This document shows, in pieces, positions 9,070 to 18,003 of a stretch of 64,000 bases of DNA. This DNA comes from Alphaproteobacteria bacterium (GTDB lineage: Bacteria; Pseudomonadota; Alphaproteobacteria; Caulobacterales; Maricaulaceae). How positions within the stretch are numbered: position 1 is the first letter of the stretch; every line of letters starts with the position of its first letter. Both the position numbers and the translations under genes were made by a program. The notes below the pieces were generated by a model. That model was not told the origin of the DNA, did no database searches, and saw only the letters and a list, made by a program, of their open reading frames with translations. The DNA is taken from NCBI GenBank assembly GCA_016124205.1, contig WGOD01000003.1, positions 62,001 to 126,000 on the forward strand. The letters are read 5' to 3'.

Positions 9070-9159
9070 CCTTCGAGGCCCGCTGACGCGGGCACCTCAG
9101 GATGAAGGAAACACTCAAATGACCTCATCCTGAGGTGCCGCCGCAGGCGGCCTCGAAGG
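9070..9159. repeat. Long intergenic inverted repeat, copy 1 of 3
   Basis: Two 35-base arms (9070-9104 and 9125-9159) are near reverse complements: the first runs CCTTCGAGG ... CACCTCAGGATGA and the second TCATCCTGAGGTG ... CCTCGAAGG. Each arm also holds a small hairpin at its centre (CCCGC/GCGGG and CCGCC/GGCGG). Related copies are at 15517-15618 and 30980-31072. It fills the gap between glyS and ppdK and resembles palindromic repeats widespread in alphaproteobacteria. Any role in transcript ending or stability is a guess. Confidence 0.85.
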
Positions 9160-9183
9160 ACGAGGTCACAAAGGAAGAAAAGC

Positions 9184-11856
9184 ATGAGCGGCACCAAGTG
9201 GGTCTATGCGTTCGGCGGGGGTGACAGCGAGGGCGAAGCCTCGATGCGCGAACTGCTGGGGGGCAAGGGCGCGAATCTGGCCGAGATGGCCAAGCTGGGC
9301 CTGCCCGTGCCGCCGGGCTTCACGATCACGACGAGTGCCTGCAACGCCTACTACGATGGTGGGAAGCAGTGGCCGGGCGGGCTGAACGAGCAGGTCGAGA
9401 CCGCGCTCGCCAAGCTTGAGGGCGTGACCGGCAAGGCATTCGGCGATCCCAAGAATCCGCTGCTCGTCTCGGTGCGCTCCGGTGCCCGCGCCTCGATGCC
9501 GGGCATGATGGATACGGTGCTCAATCTCGGGCTCAATGACGAGACCGCGGAAGGACTGGCCGAGCTCTCCGGCGACCGCCGCTTCGCCTATGACAGCTAT
9601 CGCCGCTTCATCCAGATGTATTCCGACGTCGTTCTGGACCTCGACCACTCGATGTTCGAGGAGATCCTCGAGACGTTCAAGGAAGAGAACGATTTCACGC
9701 TCGACACCGAATTGTCGGCCGAGGACTGGGAAGAGATCGTCCGCGATTACAAGGCTGCCGCCGCCAAGGCGCTCGGGCGCGACTTCCCCTCCGACCCGCG
9801 CGAACAGCTGTGGGGCGCGATCGGCGCCGTCTTCGCCAGCTGGATGAACGACCGGGCCAAGACCTATCGCCGCCTGCACGACATCCCGGCGAGCTGGGGC
9901 ACGGCGGTGAACGTCCAGGCCATGGTGTTCGGCAATATGGGCGAGACGAGCGCGACAGGCGTTGCCTTCACCCGCGATCCCTCGACCGGCGAGAACGCCT
10001 TCTACGGCGAGTTTCTGGTCAATGCGCAGGGCGAGGACGTCGTTGCCGGCATCCGCACGCCGCAATGCCTGACCCAGGAGATGCGCGAGAAGATGGGCGA
10101 CAAGGCCCCCTCCATGCAGGAGGCGATGCCGGACAGCTATAACGAGCTGGCGGAAGTCTTCTCCAAGCTGGAACGCCACTACCGCGACATGCAGGACATC
10201 GAGTTCACGGTCGAGCGCGGCCGGCTCTGGATGCTGCAGACCCGCAACGGCAAGCGTACCGCCAAGGCGGCGCTGAAGATCGCCGTCGACATGGCCAAGG
10301 AAGGCCTGATCACCGAGGACGAGGCGATCCTGCGCGTCGATCCGGCGCAGCTCGACCAGCTGCTGCACCCGATGATCGATGAAAGCGCCCAGCGTGACGT
10401 GCTGGCGACCGGGCTTCCGGCGTCTCCGGGCGCGGCGGCGGGCGTCGTCGTGTTCGACAGCGACGAGGCCGAGGCGATGGCCGCGCACGGCGAGAAGGTC
10501 ATTCTCGTGCGCATCGAGACCAGCCCGGAAGACATTCACGGCATGCACGCCGCGCAGGGCATCGTGACCGCGCGCGGCGGCATGACCAGCCACGCCGCCG
10601 TCGTGGCGCGCGGCATGGGCCGTCCGTGCGTGTCCGGCGCGGGTTCGATCAAGATCGACTATGCCGGGAAGTCCTTCACCGTCGGCGGACGCACGGTGAA
10701 ACAGGGCGATTTCATCACGATCGACGGCGCGACCGGCGAAGTGCTGAACGGTGCGGTGCCGATGATCAAGCCGGAGCTGACCGGCGATTTCGCGGCGCTG
10801 ATGGTGTGGGCCGACAAGGCGCGGCGCATGAAGGTGCGCACGAATGCCGAGACCCCCGCCGACGTGCAGACCGCGAAGGAATTCGGCGCGGAGGGCATCG
10901 GCCTGTGCCGCACTGAGCACATGTTCTTCGACGCCGACCGCATCGCGGCGGTGCGCGAGATGATCCTATCGGAAGACCGGGCCGGACGCGTCGCGGCTCT
11001 GGCGAAGATCCTGCCGATGCAGCGCCAGGACTTCGAAGAGATATTCACGATCATGGAAGAGCGGCCCTGCACCATCCGCCTGCTCGATCCGCCGCTGCAC
11101 GAATTCCTGCCGCACACCGAAGAAGATGTGGATGCCGTTGCCAAGGCGACCGGCCTGTCGGCGAAGGCGCTGATGGAACGCGCCGCGGCGCTGGGCGAGA
11201 CGAACCCGATGCTGGGCCATCGCGGCTGCCGCCTGGGCATCACTTTCCCGGAAATCTACGAGATGCAGGCCCGCGCCATTTTCGAGGCGCAGGTCAATGT
11301 CCAGAAGAAGACCGGCGTGCGTCCCGTCGCCGAGGTGATGATCCCGCTCGTGGCGATGGCCAAGGAGTTGTCGATCCTGAAGGCCCGCATCGAAGGCGTC
11401 GCCAAGGCGGTCGAGACGGAAAGCGGCGCCGCACCCGTCTATACGATCGGCACGATGATCGAACTGCCGCGCGCCGCGCTGCGCGCCGACGAAATCGCGA
11501 CCGAGGCGGAATTCTTCTCCTTCGGCACCAACGACCTGACGCAGACCACGTTCGGCCTGTCGCGCGACGATGCCGGCAAATTCCTCGGCGACTACATCGA
11601 GGCGGGAATCTTCGAAAAGGACCCCTTCGTCACGCTGGACCAGTCCGGCGTGGGCGATCTGGTGCGCATTGCGGCGGAACGCGGCCGTTCGGCGCGCCCG
11701 GGCCTGAAGCTGGGGATTTGCGGTGAACACGGGGGCGATCCGGCCTCGATCGCCTTCTGCGATTCGGTCGGGCTCGACTATGTGTCCTGCTCGCCATACC
11801 GCGTGCCGATCGCGCGTCTTGCGGCTGCACAGTCTGCCCTCAAGAATAGACGATAA
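9184..11856 (+). CDS. ppdK: Pyruvate, phosphate dikinase
   Basis: PpdK interconverts pyruvate, ATP and phosphate with phosphoenolpyruvate, AMP and pyrophosphate. The 890-residue protein has the usual three parts: an N-terminal nucleotide-binding domain (GGKGANLAEM near residue 22), the swivelling phosphohistidine domain with GGMTSHAAVVAR and phosphorylated H470, and the C-terminal PEP/pyruvate barrel with the catalytic cysteine C846 in GICGEHGGDP. A strong ribosome site (AAAGGAAG) precedes the ATG. It follows glyS across a palindromic repeat, an order I associate with Caulobacterales relatives. Confidence 0.97.
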   Translation: MSGTKWVYAFGGGDSEGEASMRELLGGKGANLAEMAKLGLPVPPGFTITTSACNAYYDGGKQWPGGLNEQVETALAKLEGVTGKAFGDPKNPLLVSVRSGARASMPGMMDTVLNLGLNDETAEGLAELSGDRRFAYDSYRRFIQMYSDVVLDLDHSMFEEILETFKEENDFTLDTELSAEDWEEIVRDYKAAAAKALGRDFPSDPREQLWGAIGAVFASWMNDRAKTYRRLHDIPASWGTAVNVQAMVFGNMGETSATGVAFTRDPSTGENAFYGEFLVNAQGEDVVAGIRTPQCLTQEMREKMGDKAPSMQEAMPDSYNELAEVFSKLERHYRDMQDIEFTVERGRLWMLQTRNGKRTAKAALKIAVDMAKEGLITEDEAILRVDPAQLDQLLHPMIDESAQRDVLATGLPASPGAAAGVVVFDSDEAEAMAAHGEKVILVRIETSPEDIHGMHAAQGIVTARGGMTSHAAVVARGMGRPCVSGAGSIKIDYAGKSFTVGGRTVKQGDFITIDGATGEVLNGAVPMIKPELTGDFAALMVWADKARRMKVRTNAETPADVQTAKEFGAEGIGLCRTEHMFFDADRIAAVREMILSEDRAGRVAALAKILPMQRQDFEEIFTIMEERPCTIRLLDPPLHEFLPHTEEDVDAVAKATGLSAKALMERAAALGETNPMLGHRGCRLGITFPEIYEMQARAIFEAQVNVQKKTGVRPVAEVMIPLVAMAKELSILKARIEGVAKAVETESGAAPVYTIGTMIELPRAALRADEIATEAEFFSFGTNDLTQTTFGLSRDDAGKFLGDYIEAGIFEKDPFVTLDQSGVGDLVRIAAERGRSARPGLKLGICGEHGGDPASIAFCDSVGLDYVSCSPYRVPIARLAAAQSALKNRR

Positions 11857-12049
11857 AGTCTTGAATCGACTTGAGCTTGATTGGTGCGGCTTGCCAATTG
11901 CAAGGCAGTTACCCATATGCGGGCATCAGTCCCGCTTGACCATGCATTGAGGGTCATTTAGACGGGCGCGCTAATTTCATGATCTGTTCAGCGTCTCATG
12001 GTAAATGCCAGAGTAAGGCTGAACAGGCGATTCGACGGGACGGAGTCAC

Positions 12050-12808
12050 ATGACCGCCACGCCGATTTTGAAAGACCGGCCGCGTTTGATCGCGGGCCTG
12101 AAGACCCTTGCGGTCTCGGTACTCGCGGCGAGCCTCGCCGCGATGTTTCCGCTCGCCGGTGCCCGTATCCAGCAGCAGGAAGATGCCGCCCACTGGCAGG
12201 ATCTCGCCTCGCGCTATCTTGAAGCCGAGGATGCGCTCGACTGGGCTGCGCCCGGTTCGCTGCAGCTCGCCGCGCTGCGCGTCGATGCCAATCCGGAAAC
12301 GGGTGTGACGCGCGTCGCCTCGCGTCCGCTGGCCGAACTGCGCACCTTCGACCGTACGCATATCGAGCGCGCCCGGCTTGAGGCCGAGCAGCTCGATTGC
12401 CTTGCGACCGCCGTCTATTACGAGGCGCGGGGCGAAGGCTTTGCCGGTCAGACCGCAGTGGCCGAAGTGGTGATGAACCGCGTTTCGCATCCGGCCTATC
12501 CCGATACGGTTTGCGGAGTCGTCTATGAAGGATCGACGCGCGCCACGGGCTGCCAGTTCAGCTTTACCTGCGACGGTTCGATCAACCGCGCGCCGCGTGG
12601 ACGCGCCTGGCGCCGGGCCCAGCTCGTGGCCGAGCACGTGATGCTCGGTTTCGCGCCGCCGGTCACGCGCAATGCCACGCACTACCATACGGTCGCAATC
12701 GACCCGCACTGGTCGAGCTCTCTCGTGCGCACCCGCACGATCGGCGAGCATATCTTCTATCGCTTCCCGAGCCGCCGCGAACGGGCGGAGATGGAACGCG
12801 ACCTGTAA
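12050..12808 (+). CDS. SleB-type cell wall hydrolase (Hydrolase_2 family)
   Basis: The 252-residue protein has an N-terminal hydrophobic segment (about residues 18-37) that anchors or exports it. A C-terminal SleB-like domain begins near residue 118 with LDCLATAVYYEARGE, whose glutamate is the expected catalytic acid, and includes GQTAVAEVVMNRV and QFSFTCDG. Such enzymes cleave peptidoglycan glycan strands. GGAG lies just before the ATG. The 193-base gap upstream is AT-richer than its surroundings and probably carries its promoter. A hairpin terminator follows. Its role in growth or division is inferred. Confidence 0.88.
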   Translation: MTATPILKDRPRLIAGLKTLAVSVLAASLAAMFPLAGARIQQQEDAAHWQDLASRYLEAEDALDWAAPGSLQLAALRVDANPETGVTRVASRPLAELRTFDRTHIERARLEAEQLDCLATAVYYEARGEGFAGQTAVAEVVMNRVSHPAYPDTVCGVVYEGSTRATGCQFSFTCDGSINRAPRGRAWRRAQLVAEHVMLGFAPPVTRNATHYHTVAIDPHWSSSLVRTRTIGEHIFYRFPSRRERAEMERDL

Positions 12809-12849
12809 CGGCGCCGCCACGCGCTTTCAGGAATAAAACGACCTTGAGC

Positions 12850-12880
12850 ACCGCCGGTTCCCCCGGCGGTGTTTTGCTTT
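12850..12880 (+). terminator. Rho-independent terminator after the wall hydrolase gene
   Basis: ACCGCCGG (12850-12857) pairs perfectly with CCGGCGGT (12863-12870) around a five-base loop and is followed by GTTTTGCTTT. It lies about 40 bases past the hydrolase stop. Confidence 0.85.
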
Positions 12881-12951
12881 GCAGTTCGGTGAAATTTCCC
12901 GTTACGGGCGAAATGCGTTAATCTTTTCCCACATTGTCCGGGGAGGTTGTC

Positions 12952-14460
12952 ATGCGCGCATTTGCGATCCTGTGTTCGGCGCTACTGGTCTGCGGCTGTG
13001 AAGAGTTGCTCAGCGACCAGCCCGAGACGGCCGGGGAGACACGAAGCGGCCCGGCAGTCTTCAGCGCTCCGGCCACCCAGAACGTCATCATCAGCGATCT
13101 TGGTCCCGGCCGGCTGATGGGCTTCCGGGTCGATTCCGAAATCACATTCGGTCAGCGCCAAGCCTATCAGGTCGTGATCACCCTGCCGGCAAGCTACCAG
13201 TTCAACGGGTTCGATCTGTTCGGATCGGGGACCCGCATCGGCGCCTACGGATTCGAATTCAACGCCGGCTCACCCGGTCCCGACCGGCTGTTTCCGATCT
13301 ACTCCATCGACGGGAACAGCGCCTGGGTCGATAGCAATCTTGATGGCAATCCCAATCCGCTCAAGCCGCAGATCGAATATTCGCTGGACGCCAGCCAGAA
13401 CCATATCATCACGATCACGCTGCCCCGCGGCGGAGATGGCTCGACCGGGTCGCAAACGGCCGGATTCAGTTCCGATGTGATGGCATTCTTCCGAACCGGC
13501 ATCTTCAGCAATCCGGCCACGGGCGGCTCGGTCCCGATCACGCTTGACTTCACCTCGGTCGACCCGGACACCGGCGATGCGAATGACAATGCCGGGTCTG
13601 CGCCCGAAACCTTCCAGCTCACCGGGAATGCCGAAATCGCCAACGCGACGCTTTCGGCCGCCGTTCTTCCTGCCAGCCGCTCCGTCACATTCGGTAGCCA
13701 GGCAACGGCCTTCGCGACGCTGGTCAATGGCGGGCAGACGACGGCCGAGAACTGCTCGGTGACCCTGCTGAACGTCATCAAGGGCGGGTTCAGCTATCAG
13801 ACCACCGATCCGAACACGAACGCCCTGACCGGGACGATCAACACCCCCGTCGATATTCCCGCGGGCCAGAGCCAGAGCTTCGTTATCGCCTTCACGCCGG
13901 TGCAGGAAATCTACATCAACCCGGTACCCTTCACGACCGAGCCTCTGGAATTCCGGTTCGGGTGTTCGACCGGTCAGGCCGCGCAGATTTCCGGGGTCAA
14001 TCAATTGACCATGTCGTCGGGTACGACGCCGACGCCCGATGCCATCGCGATCGCGACCACGCAGACCAATGACGGCGTGCTCTACCTCAACGGAACGAAC
14101 ACGACCGGCGCGATCGGCATGGCGATGGTCAATATCGGTGCGTCAGGAAGCCTGACGATCCGGAGGGCCAACACCAACAACGCCCTGGGCGGCGGGACGT
14201 CGGGGCTCGATTTCCTGATCTGCGAGACGACCCTTGGCTCTCCTGCCGGAGCGTGCATGTCGCCGCCCACGCGCGACACCTACACCTCGACCTTCAACCA
14301 GAATGACGTCCGGACCTTCACCCTGCTGGTGCGCGGCAATGGCCAGGCCGTCGCGAACAATCCGGCCGTCAACCGGATCCAGATCGAGTTTGTCGACGGC
14401 AGCGGTGTCGTGCGCGGTTCGACCTCCGTTGCGGTGACGACGGCGTCAGCCCCGACCTAG
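12952..14460 (+). CDS. Secreted lipoprotein of unknown function, large
   Basis: This 502-residue protein starts MRAFAILCSALLVCGC, a lipoprotein signal with Cys16 as the probable lipidation site. A GGGGAGG ribosome site supports the ATG at 12952. The mature part is rich in Ser, Thr, Asn and Gly and looks like stacked beta-sandwich modules. The first (about residues 35-230) contains acidic loops such as SVDPDTGDANDN that could bind calcium; a second begins with ASRSVTFGSQATAFATLVNGG; a third runs from about 365. I do not recognise a named family. Its stop shares the four bases CTAG with the stop of the convergent esterase gene. Confidence 0.8.
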   Translation: MRAFAILCSALLVCGCEELLSDQPETAGETRSGPAVFSAPATQNVIISDLGPGRLMGFRVDSEITFGQRQAYQVVITLPASYQFNGFDLFGSGTRIGAYGFEFNAGSPGPDRLFPIYSIDGNSAWVDSNLDGNPNPLKPQIEYSLDASQNHIITITLPRGGDGSTGSQTAGFSSDVMAFFRTGIFSNPATGGSVPITLDFTSVDPDTGDANDNAGSAPETFQLTGNAEIANATLSAAVLPASRSVTFGSQATAFATLVNGGQTTAENCSVTLLNVIKGGFSYQTTDPNTNALTGTINTPVDIPAGQSQSFVIAFTPVQEIYINPVPFTTEPLEFRFGCSTGQAAQISGVNQLTMSSGTTPTPDAIAIATTQTNDGVLYLNGTNTTGAIGMAMVNIGASGSLTIRRANTNNALGGGTSGLDFLICETTLGSPAGACMSPPTRDTYTSTFNQNDVRTFTLLVRGNGQAVANNPAVNRIQIEFVDGSGVVRGSTSVAVTTASAPT

Positions 14461-15467
14461 GCGCTGAGTGCCTTTGCCAGAACCGGCAGGCTCCGGTCCA
14501 TCCGGTAGTCGATGCTGGAATGGTTGTCGGGGAATTCCTCATAGGTGTGGGGCACGCCCATTTCGGTGAGGCGTTTGGTCATGCGCCGCGCGCCGTAGAC
14601 CAGATTGTACTGGTCGACATCGCCGCACTCGATCCATAGCGCCTTGAGCTGTTTCAGGCCTTCGCCGTGCTCATCGAGCATTTCCAGCGGATCCCACTTC
14701 ATCCAGTTGGCCCAGCGCGCCTCGATGCGCTCACACGTGTCCATCGTGACCGGCAGGCGGATGCCGAGGAACTCCTCTGGCGCGGGGTCGTAGGTCGCGG
14801 CCATGGCGAGCGTCATCAGCGTGTGGATGTCCTCACCGCTCGGCTTGTTCTCGTTTTCGAAGGCTTCGATGAAGCTCTCGATCGTGCCGCCATGCTTGGC
14901 GATCCGGCGCAGGGCCTGGGCGAAGTCGGCCGCGAACATCAGTTCGAACCCCATATCGCCGGAATAACAGGCTGCCGCCGACCAGAAGTCCGGGTGGAGC
15001 AGGGCGTGGACCATCGCGCCATAGCCGCCGGAGGATTTGCCGAACAGGCCGCGCTTGCCGTCACCGCCGCAGCCATAGGCTTTCTCGACCGCCGGAACGG
15101 CCTCCTGCAGCAGGAAGTCGTCCCAATTCCCCATCGCGGCGGAGTTGACGTACTGGTTGCCGCCGAGGCGGGTGAAACAGTCCGGGAAGGCGCAGACGAC
15201 CGGCGGCATTTCGCCCGAGCCGATCAGCCGGTCGAGGCGTTCGGGGACGTTCTCGCCGAAATTCTTCCAGTTGGTGTGGGCGGGTCCGCCGGCGGTAAAG
15301 CCGACAATGTCGACCAGCAACGGCAGGCCCGAACCGTCATGGCCATGGGGGATGTAAACGTCGATGCGCCGCCTGGTCGGGTCGCCCAGCACGTTGTTGG
15401 CGACGGCCTCGCTGTCGACCCAGATCGTCTCCACCCGGCCTTCGGGATGGTCGTGGCGCTTTCTCAT
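14457..15467 (-). CDS. Alpha/beta-hydrolase esterase (putative esterase, EstD/Fes-like fold)
   Basis: The 336-residue protein carries a nucleophile elbow GKSSGG with S145 as the likely nucleophile, preceded by strand-turn features typical of alpha/beta hydrolases (PLLVDIVGF, PPVVCAFPD). A late histidine in FPDNHSSIDYR is the probable base. There is no export signal. It resembles the Esterase family (esterase D, enterochelin esterase) that cleaves carboxylic esters; the substrate is unknown. It is isolated, with a palindromic repeat upstream and a convergent lipoprotein gene whose stop overlaps its own. Confidence 0.8.
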   Translation of the reverse strand: MRKRHDHPEGRVETIWVDSEAVANNVLGDPTRRRIDVYIPHGHDGSGLPLLVDIVGFTAGGPAHTNWKNFGENVPERLDRLIGSGEMPPVVCAFPDCFTRLGGNQYVNSAAMGNWDDFLLQEAVPAVEKAYGCGGDGKRGLFGKSSGGYGAMVHALLHPDFWSAAACYSGDMGFELMFAADFAQALRRIAKHGGTIESFIEAFENENKPSGEDIHTLMTLAMAATYDPAPEEFLGIRLPVTMDTCERIEARWANWMKWDPLEMLDEHGEGLKQLKALWIECGDVDQYNLVYGARRMTKRLTEMGVPHTYEEFPDNHSSIDYRMDRSLPVLAKALSA

Positions 15468-15516
15468 CTCGCTCTCCTCGCGTGTTCGCGGGGAAGGTTA
15501 GCGGGGTTTTCCTCGC

Positions 15517-15618
15517 CCTTCGAGGCCGCCTGTCGGCGGCACCTCAGGATGACGAAAACCTAGACCCTCATGCTGAGGTGCGAGGCCGGACTTGTTCCGG
15601 GCGAGCCTCGAAGCACGA
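15517..15618. repeat. Long intergenic inverted repeat, copy 2 of 3
   Basis: The left arm (15517-15552) runs CCTTCGAGG ... CACCTCAGGATGA and the right arm ends CCTCGAAGCACGAG at 15618. The right arm has a larger internal hairpin than copy 1. It fills the space between the divergent esterase promoter region and the end of nadC. Confidence 0.85.
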
Positions 15619-15623
15619 GCGTC

Positions 15624-16472
15624 TCAAACCGCATCCAGTCCCAGATCGAAATTGGGAGCGGAGTGGGTGAGGGCGCCGACCGAGATGATGTCGACGCCGG
15701 TTTCCGCGATGGCGCGGACGGTTGTCAGATCGACGCCGCCGGAGGCTTCCAGCACGAGCTTGCCCTTCGCCTGCGAGACCGCGGCGCGCATGTCGTCGAG
15801 GCTGAAATTATCGAGGAGGACGACGTCCGCCCCCGCCTCGATGGCCTCAGCCAGCTGGTCAAGCCGGTCGATCTCGGTGGAGATGCGGACCATGTGACCG
15901 GCATGAATGCGGGCCGCGCGGACCGCCGCGCCGACCCCGCCCGCCGCGGCGACGTGATTGTCCTTGATCAGGATGGCGTCGGCGAGATTGAAGCGGTGCG
16001 CCCCGCCGCCGCCGGCGCGGACGGCCTGGATCTCGAAGGCGCGCAGGCAGGGCGTGGTCTTGCGGGTGTGGACGATGCGCGCGCCCGTTCCTTCGACGGC
16101 TTTCACATATTGCGCCGTCAGCGTGGCGATGCCGCTCATCCGGCCGAGGAAGTTCAGCGCGGTCCGCTCGGCGGTCAGGATGGGCTGGACGCGGCCTTCG
16201 ACCGACAGGACGACGGAGCCCTTTTCCAGCGGCGCGCCGTCATCGAGACGGACATCGATTTCCAGATCGGGTCCGCAATGCCAGAAGGCTTCGAGCGCCG
16301 GCTCGAGACCGCACAGCACGCCGCTCTTGCGGGCGCGGAGTTCGTAGCGGCCCTCGGCATCTTCTGGCAGCGTTGAAAGCGAGGTGAGATCACCGGCGCC
16401 GCCGAGATCCTCAGCCAGCGCGCGGCGCACGGCATCTTCCACGATATGGCGGGGCAGGGGCGGAACCATCAT
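15624..16472 (-). CDS. nadC: Nicotinate-nucleotide pyrophosphorylase (quinolinate phosphoribosyltransferase)
   Basis: NadC converts quinolinate and PRPP to nicotinate mononucleotide, the third step of de novo NAD synthesis. The 282-residue sequence shows family motifs: EDLGGAGDLTS, RTALNFLGRMSGIAT, the phosphate-binding HTRKTTP, AGGGGAHRFNL and the lysine-containing ILIKDNH. It opens with two methionines; the first (16472) forms an ATGA overlap with the nadB stop. It is the last gene of a nadQ-nadA-nadB-nadC series on the minus strand. Confidence 0.96.
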   Translation of the reverse strand: MMVPPLPRHIVEDAVRRALAEDLGGAGDLTSLSTLPEDAEGRYELRARKSGVLCGLEPALEAFWHCGPDLEIDVRLDDGAPLEKGSVVLSVEGRVQPILTAERTALNFLGRMSGIATLTAQYVKAVEGTGARIVHTRKTTPCLRAFEIQAVRAGGGGAHRFNLADAILIKDNHVAAAGGVGAAVRAARIHAGHMVRISTEIDRLDQLAEAIEAGADVVLLDNFSLDDMRAAVSQAKGKLVLEASGGVDLTTVRAIAETGVDIISVGALTHSAPNFDLGLDAV

Positions 16473-17992
16473 GCGGGGCGAGCCTCGGTCGAAGGAATGG
16501 GCGTATCGAGATCTTCAAGCGCCAGGCGGGTATGGCGCGGCGTATCGGCCCTGGCCGGGTAGTCGAGCCGCCAGTGCGACCCGCGGCTTTCCTGCCGCCG
16601 GAGCGCGCCGGTGACCACGAAGCGCGCGGCCAACAGCGGGTCGGCCTCGCCGTAGCGCGCCGTCAGCGCGTCCAGAATGCCGAGGAGGCGTTCAAGACCC
16701 GCGCCCGTGCGCTCGACACCGCATTCCGCGCCCATCGCCTGCCTCAGACGCGTCAGCGCCAGGGGCGGCAGGAGGGGCGCCGGCTCGGCGCGCAGCGCGA
16801 TACGATCCGAACCGGGGTGCATGCGGATGGCGTGGGCCACGCGCGCACCGAAGACGAGACCTTCAGCCAGCGAGTTGGACGCGAGGCGGTTGGCGCCGTG
16901 CAGGCCGTTCGCGGCGCATTCGCCGACGGCCCACAGGCCGGGAAGGCTGGTTTCGCCGTCCATGCCGGTGAAGACGCCCCCCATGTGATAATGCGCCGCC
17001 GGGGCGACCGGGATGGGCGTGGTGCGCGGATCGAGCCCGGATTCCCTGCAGGCGGCGAAGACGGTCGGGAAGCGATCCGGGAAGGTGTCGCCCACGGCGC
17101 CGCGCGCATCCAGGAAGGCCTTGCGGCCGGTCTGCCGGGCGCGGTGGACGGTGCGGGCAACGATGTCGCGCGGTGCGAGGTCGAGCGCGTCGTGCACGCC
17201 CTCCATCAGGCGTCGGCCTTCACGGTCGATCAGGATGGCACCGCCGCCGCGCAGTGCCTCGGTGGCGAGCGGGGCGGGGTCACGGCCGAGATCCATCGCC
17301 GTCGGGTGGAACTGGACGAATTCCGGGTCGGCGATTTCCGCGCCGATTCGGGCCGCCATGGCGACAGCCTGACCGAGCGCGCCCGCGGGGCTGGTCGAGA
17401 CGTCCCACAATCCGCCCGCGCCGCCCATGGCGAGCACGGTGTCATTCGCCTCGACGGTTTCGGTCTGGCCGTCCGGGCCCTGCAAGAGCGCACCGGCGCA
17501 GCCGCCATCGCGGGACGGCAGGAGTGCCACGGCGCGCCAGCCCTCGCGGATCGTGATGTGGTCCGCTGCGCGGGCCGCGCGGACGAGCACGTCCAGGATC
17601 GCGGCACCGGCCCTGTCGCCCGTCACGTGGGCGATGCGGGGGCGAGAGTGGGCGGCTTCCAGGCCCTGCGTGATATTGCCCACCGCGTCTGTGTCGAAGG
17701 GCACGCCAAGCTCGCGTAGCGCCTCGACCTCGACAGCAATGCCGGAAGCCAGCAGGCCCGCCGCGCGGACGCAGGTCAGGCCGTCACCGGCGGCAAGCGT
17801 GTCTTTCACGTGCAGGGCCGGGCTGTCATCCTCGCCCAACGCGGCGGCGATGCCGCCCTGCGCCCAGCCAGTCGCCGCACCGGAGCCGAGCGGCGATCCA
17901 GTCACCAGCGTAACCGGGCGCGGCGCGAGCTTCAGCGCGGTCCAGAGACCGGCAATCCCGGCACCCAGAATGAGAACGGGACGGTCTGCCAC
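16469..17992 (-). CDS. nadB: L-aspartate oxidase
   Basis: NadB oxidises L-aspartate to iminoaspartate for quinolinate synthesis. The FAD dinucleotide-binding motif LILGAGIAGLW is at the very N-terminus, followed by SGAATGWAQGGIAAA, QFHPTAMD, and the conserved arginine-rich HYHMGG region; the C-terminal helical domain contains the QESRGSHWR motif. The GTG at 17992 is chosen because AGGAG lies eight bases before it and the FAD motif begins a few residues in, giving 507 residues, normal for NadB. The open frame continues upstream into nadA, but that part does not resemble NadB. It starts 11 bases after the nadA stop. Confidence 0.95.
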   Translation of the reverse strand: MADRPVLILGAGIAGLWTALKLAPRPVTLVTGSPLGSGAATGWAQGGIAAALGEDDSPALHVKDTLAAGDGLTCVRAAGLLASGIAVEVEALRELGVPFDTDAVGNITQGLEAAHSRPRIAHVTGDRAGAAILDVLVRAARAADHITIREGWRAVALLPSRDGGCAGALLQGPDGQTETVEANDTVLAMGGAGGLWDVSTSPAGALGQAVAMAARIGAEIADPEFVQFHPTAMDLGRDPAPLATEALRGGGAILIDREGRRLMEGVHDALDLAPRDIVARTVHRARQTGRKAFLDARGAVGDTFPDRFPTVFAACRESGLDPRTTPIPVAPAAHYHMGGVFTGMDGETSLPGLWAVGECAANGLHGANRLASNSLAEGLVFGARVAHAIRMHPGSDRIALRAEPAPLLPPLALTRLRQAMGAECGVERTGAGLERLLGILDALTARYGEADPLLAARFVVTGALRRQESRGSHWRLDYPARADTPRHTRLALEDLDTPIPSTEARPA

Positions 17993-18003
17993 CTGTGCTG
18001 CTC

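Noticed and set aside
9166..10920. A long open frame on the minus strand inside ppdK
   Set aside because: It is a GC-rich shadow of the real gene: it overlaps the convincing ppdK frame throughout and reads as an arginine-, histidine- and aspartate-rich protein without any motif.
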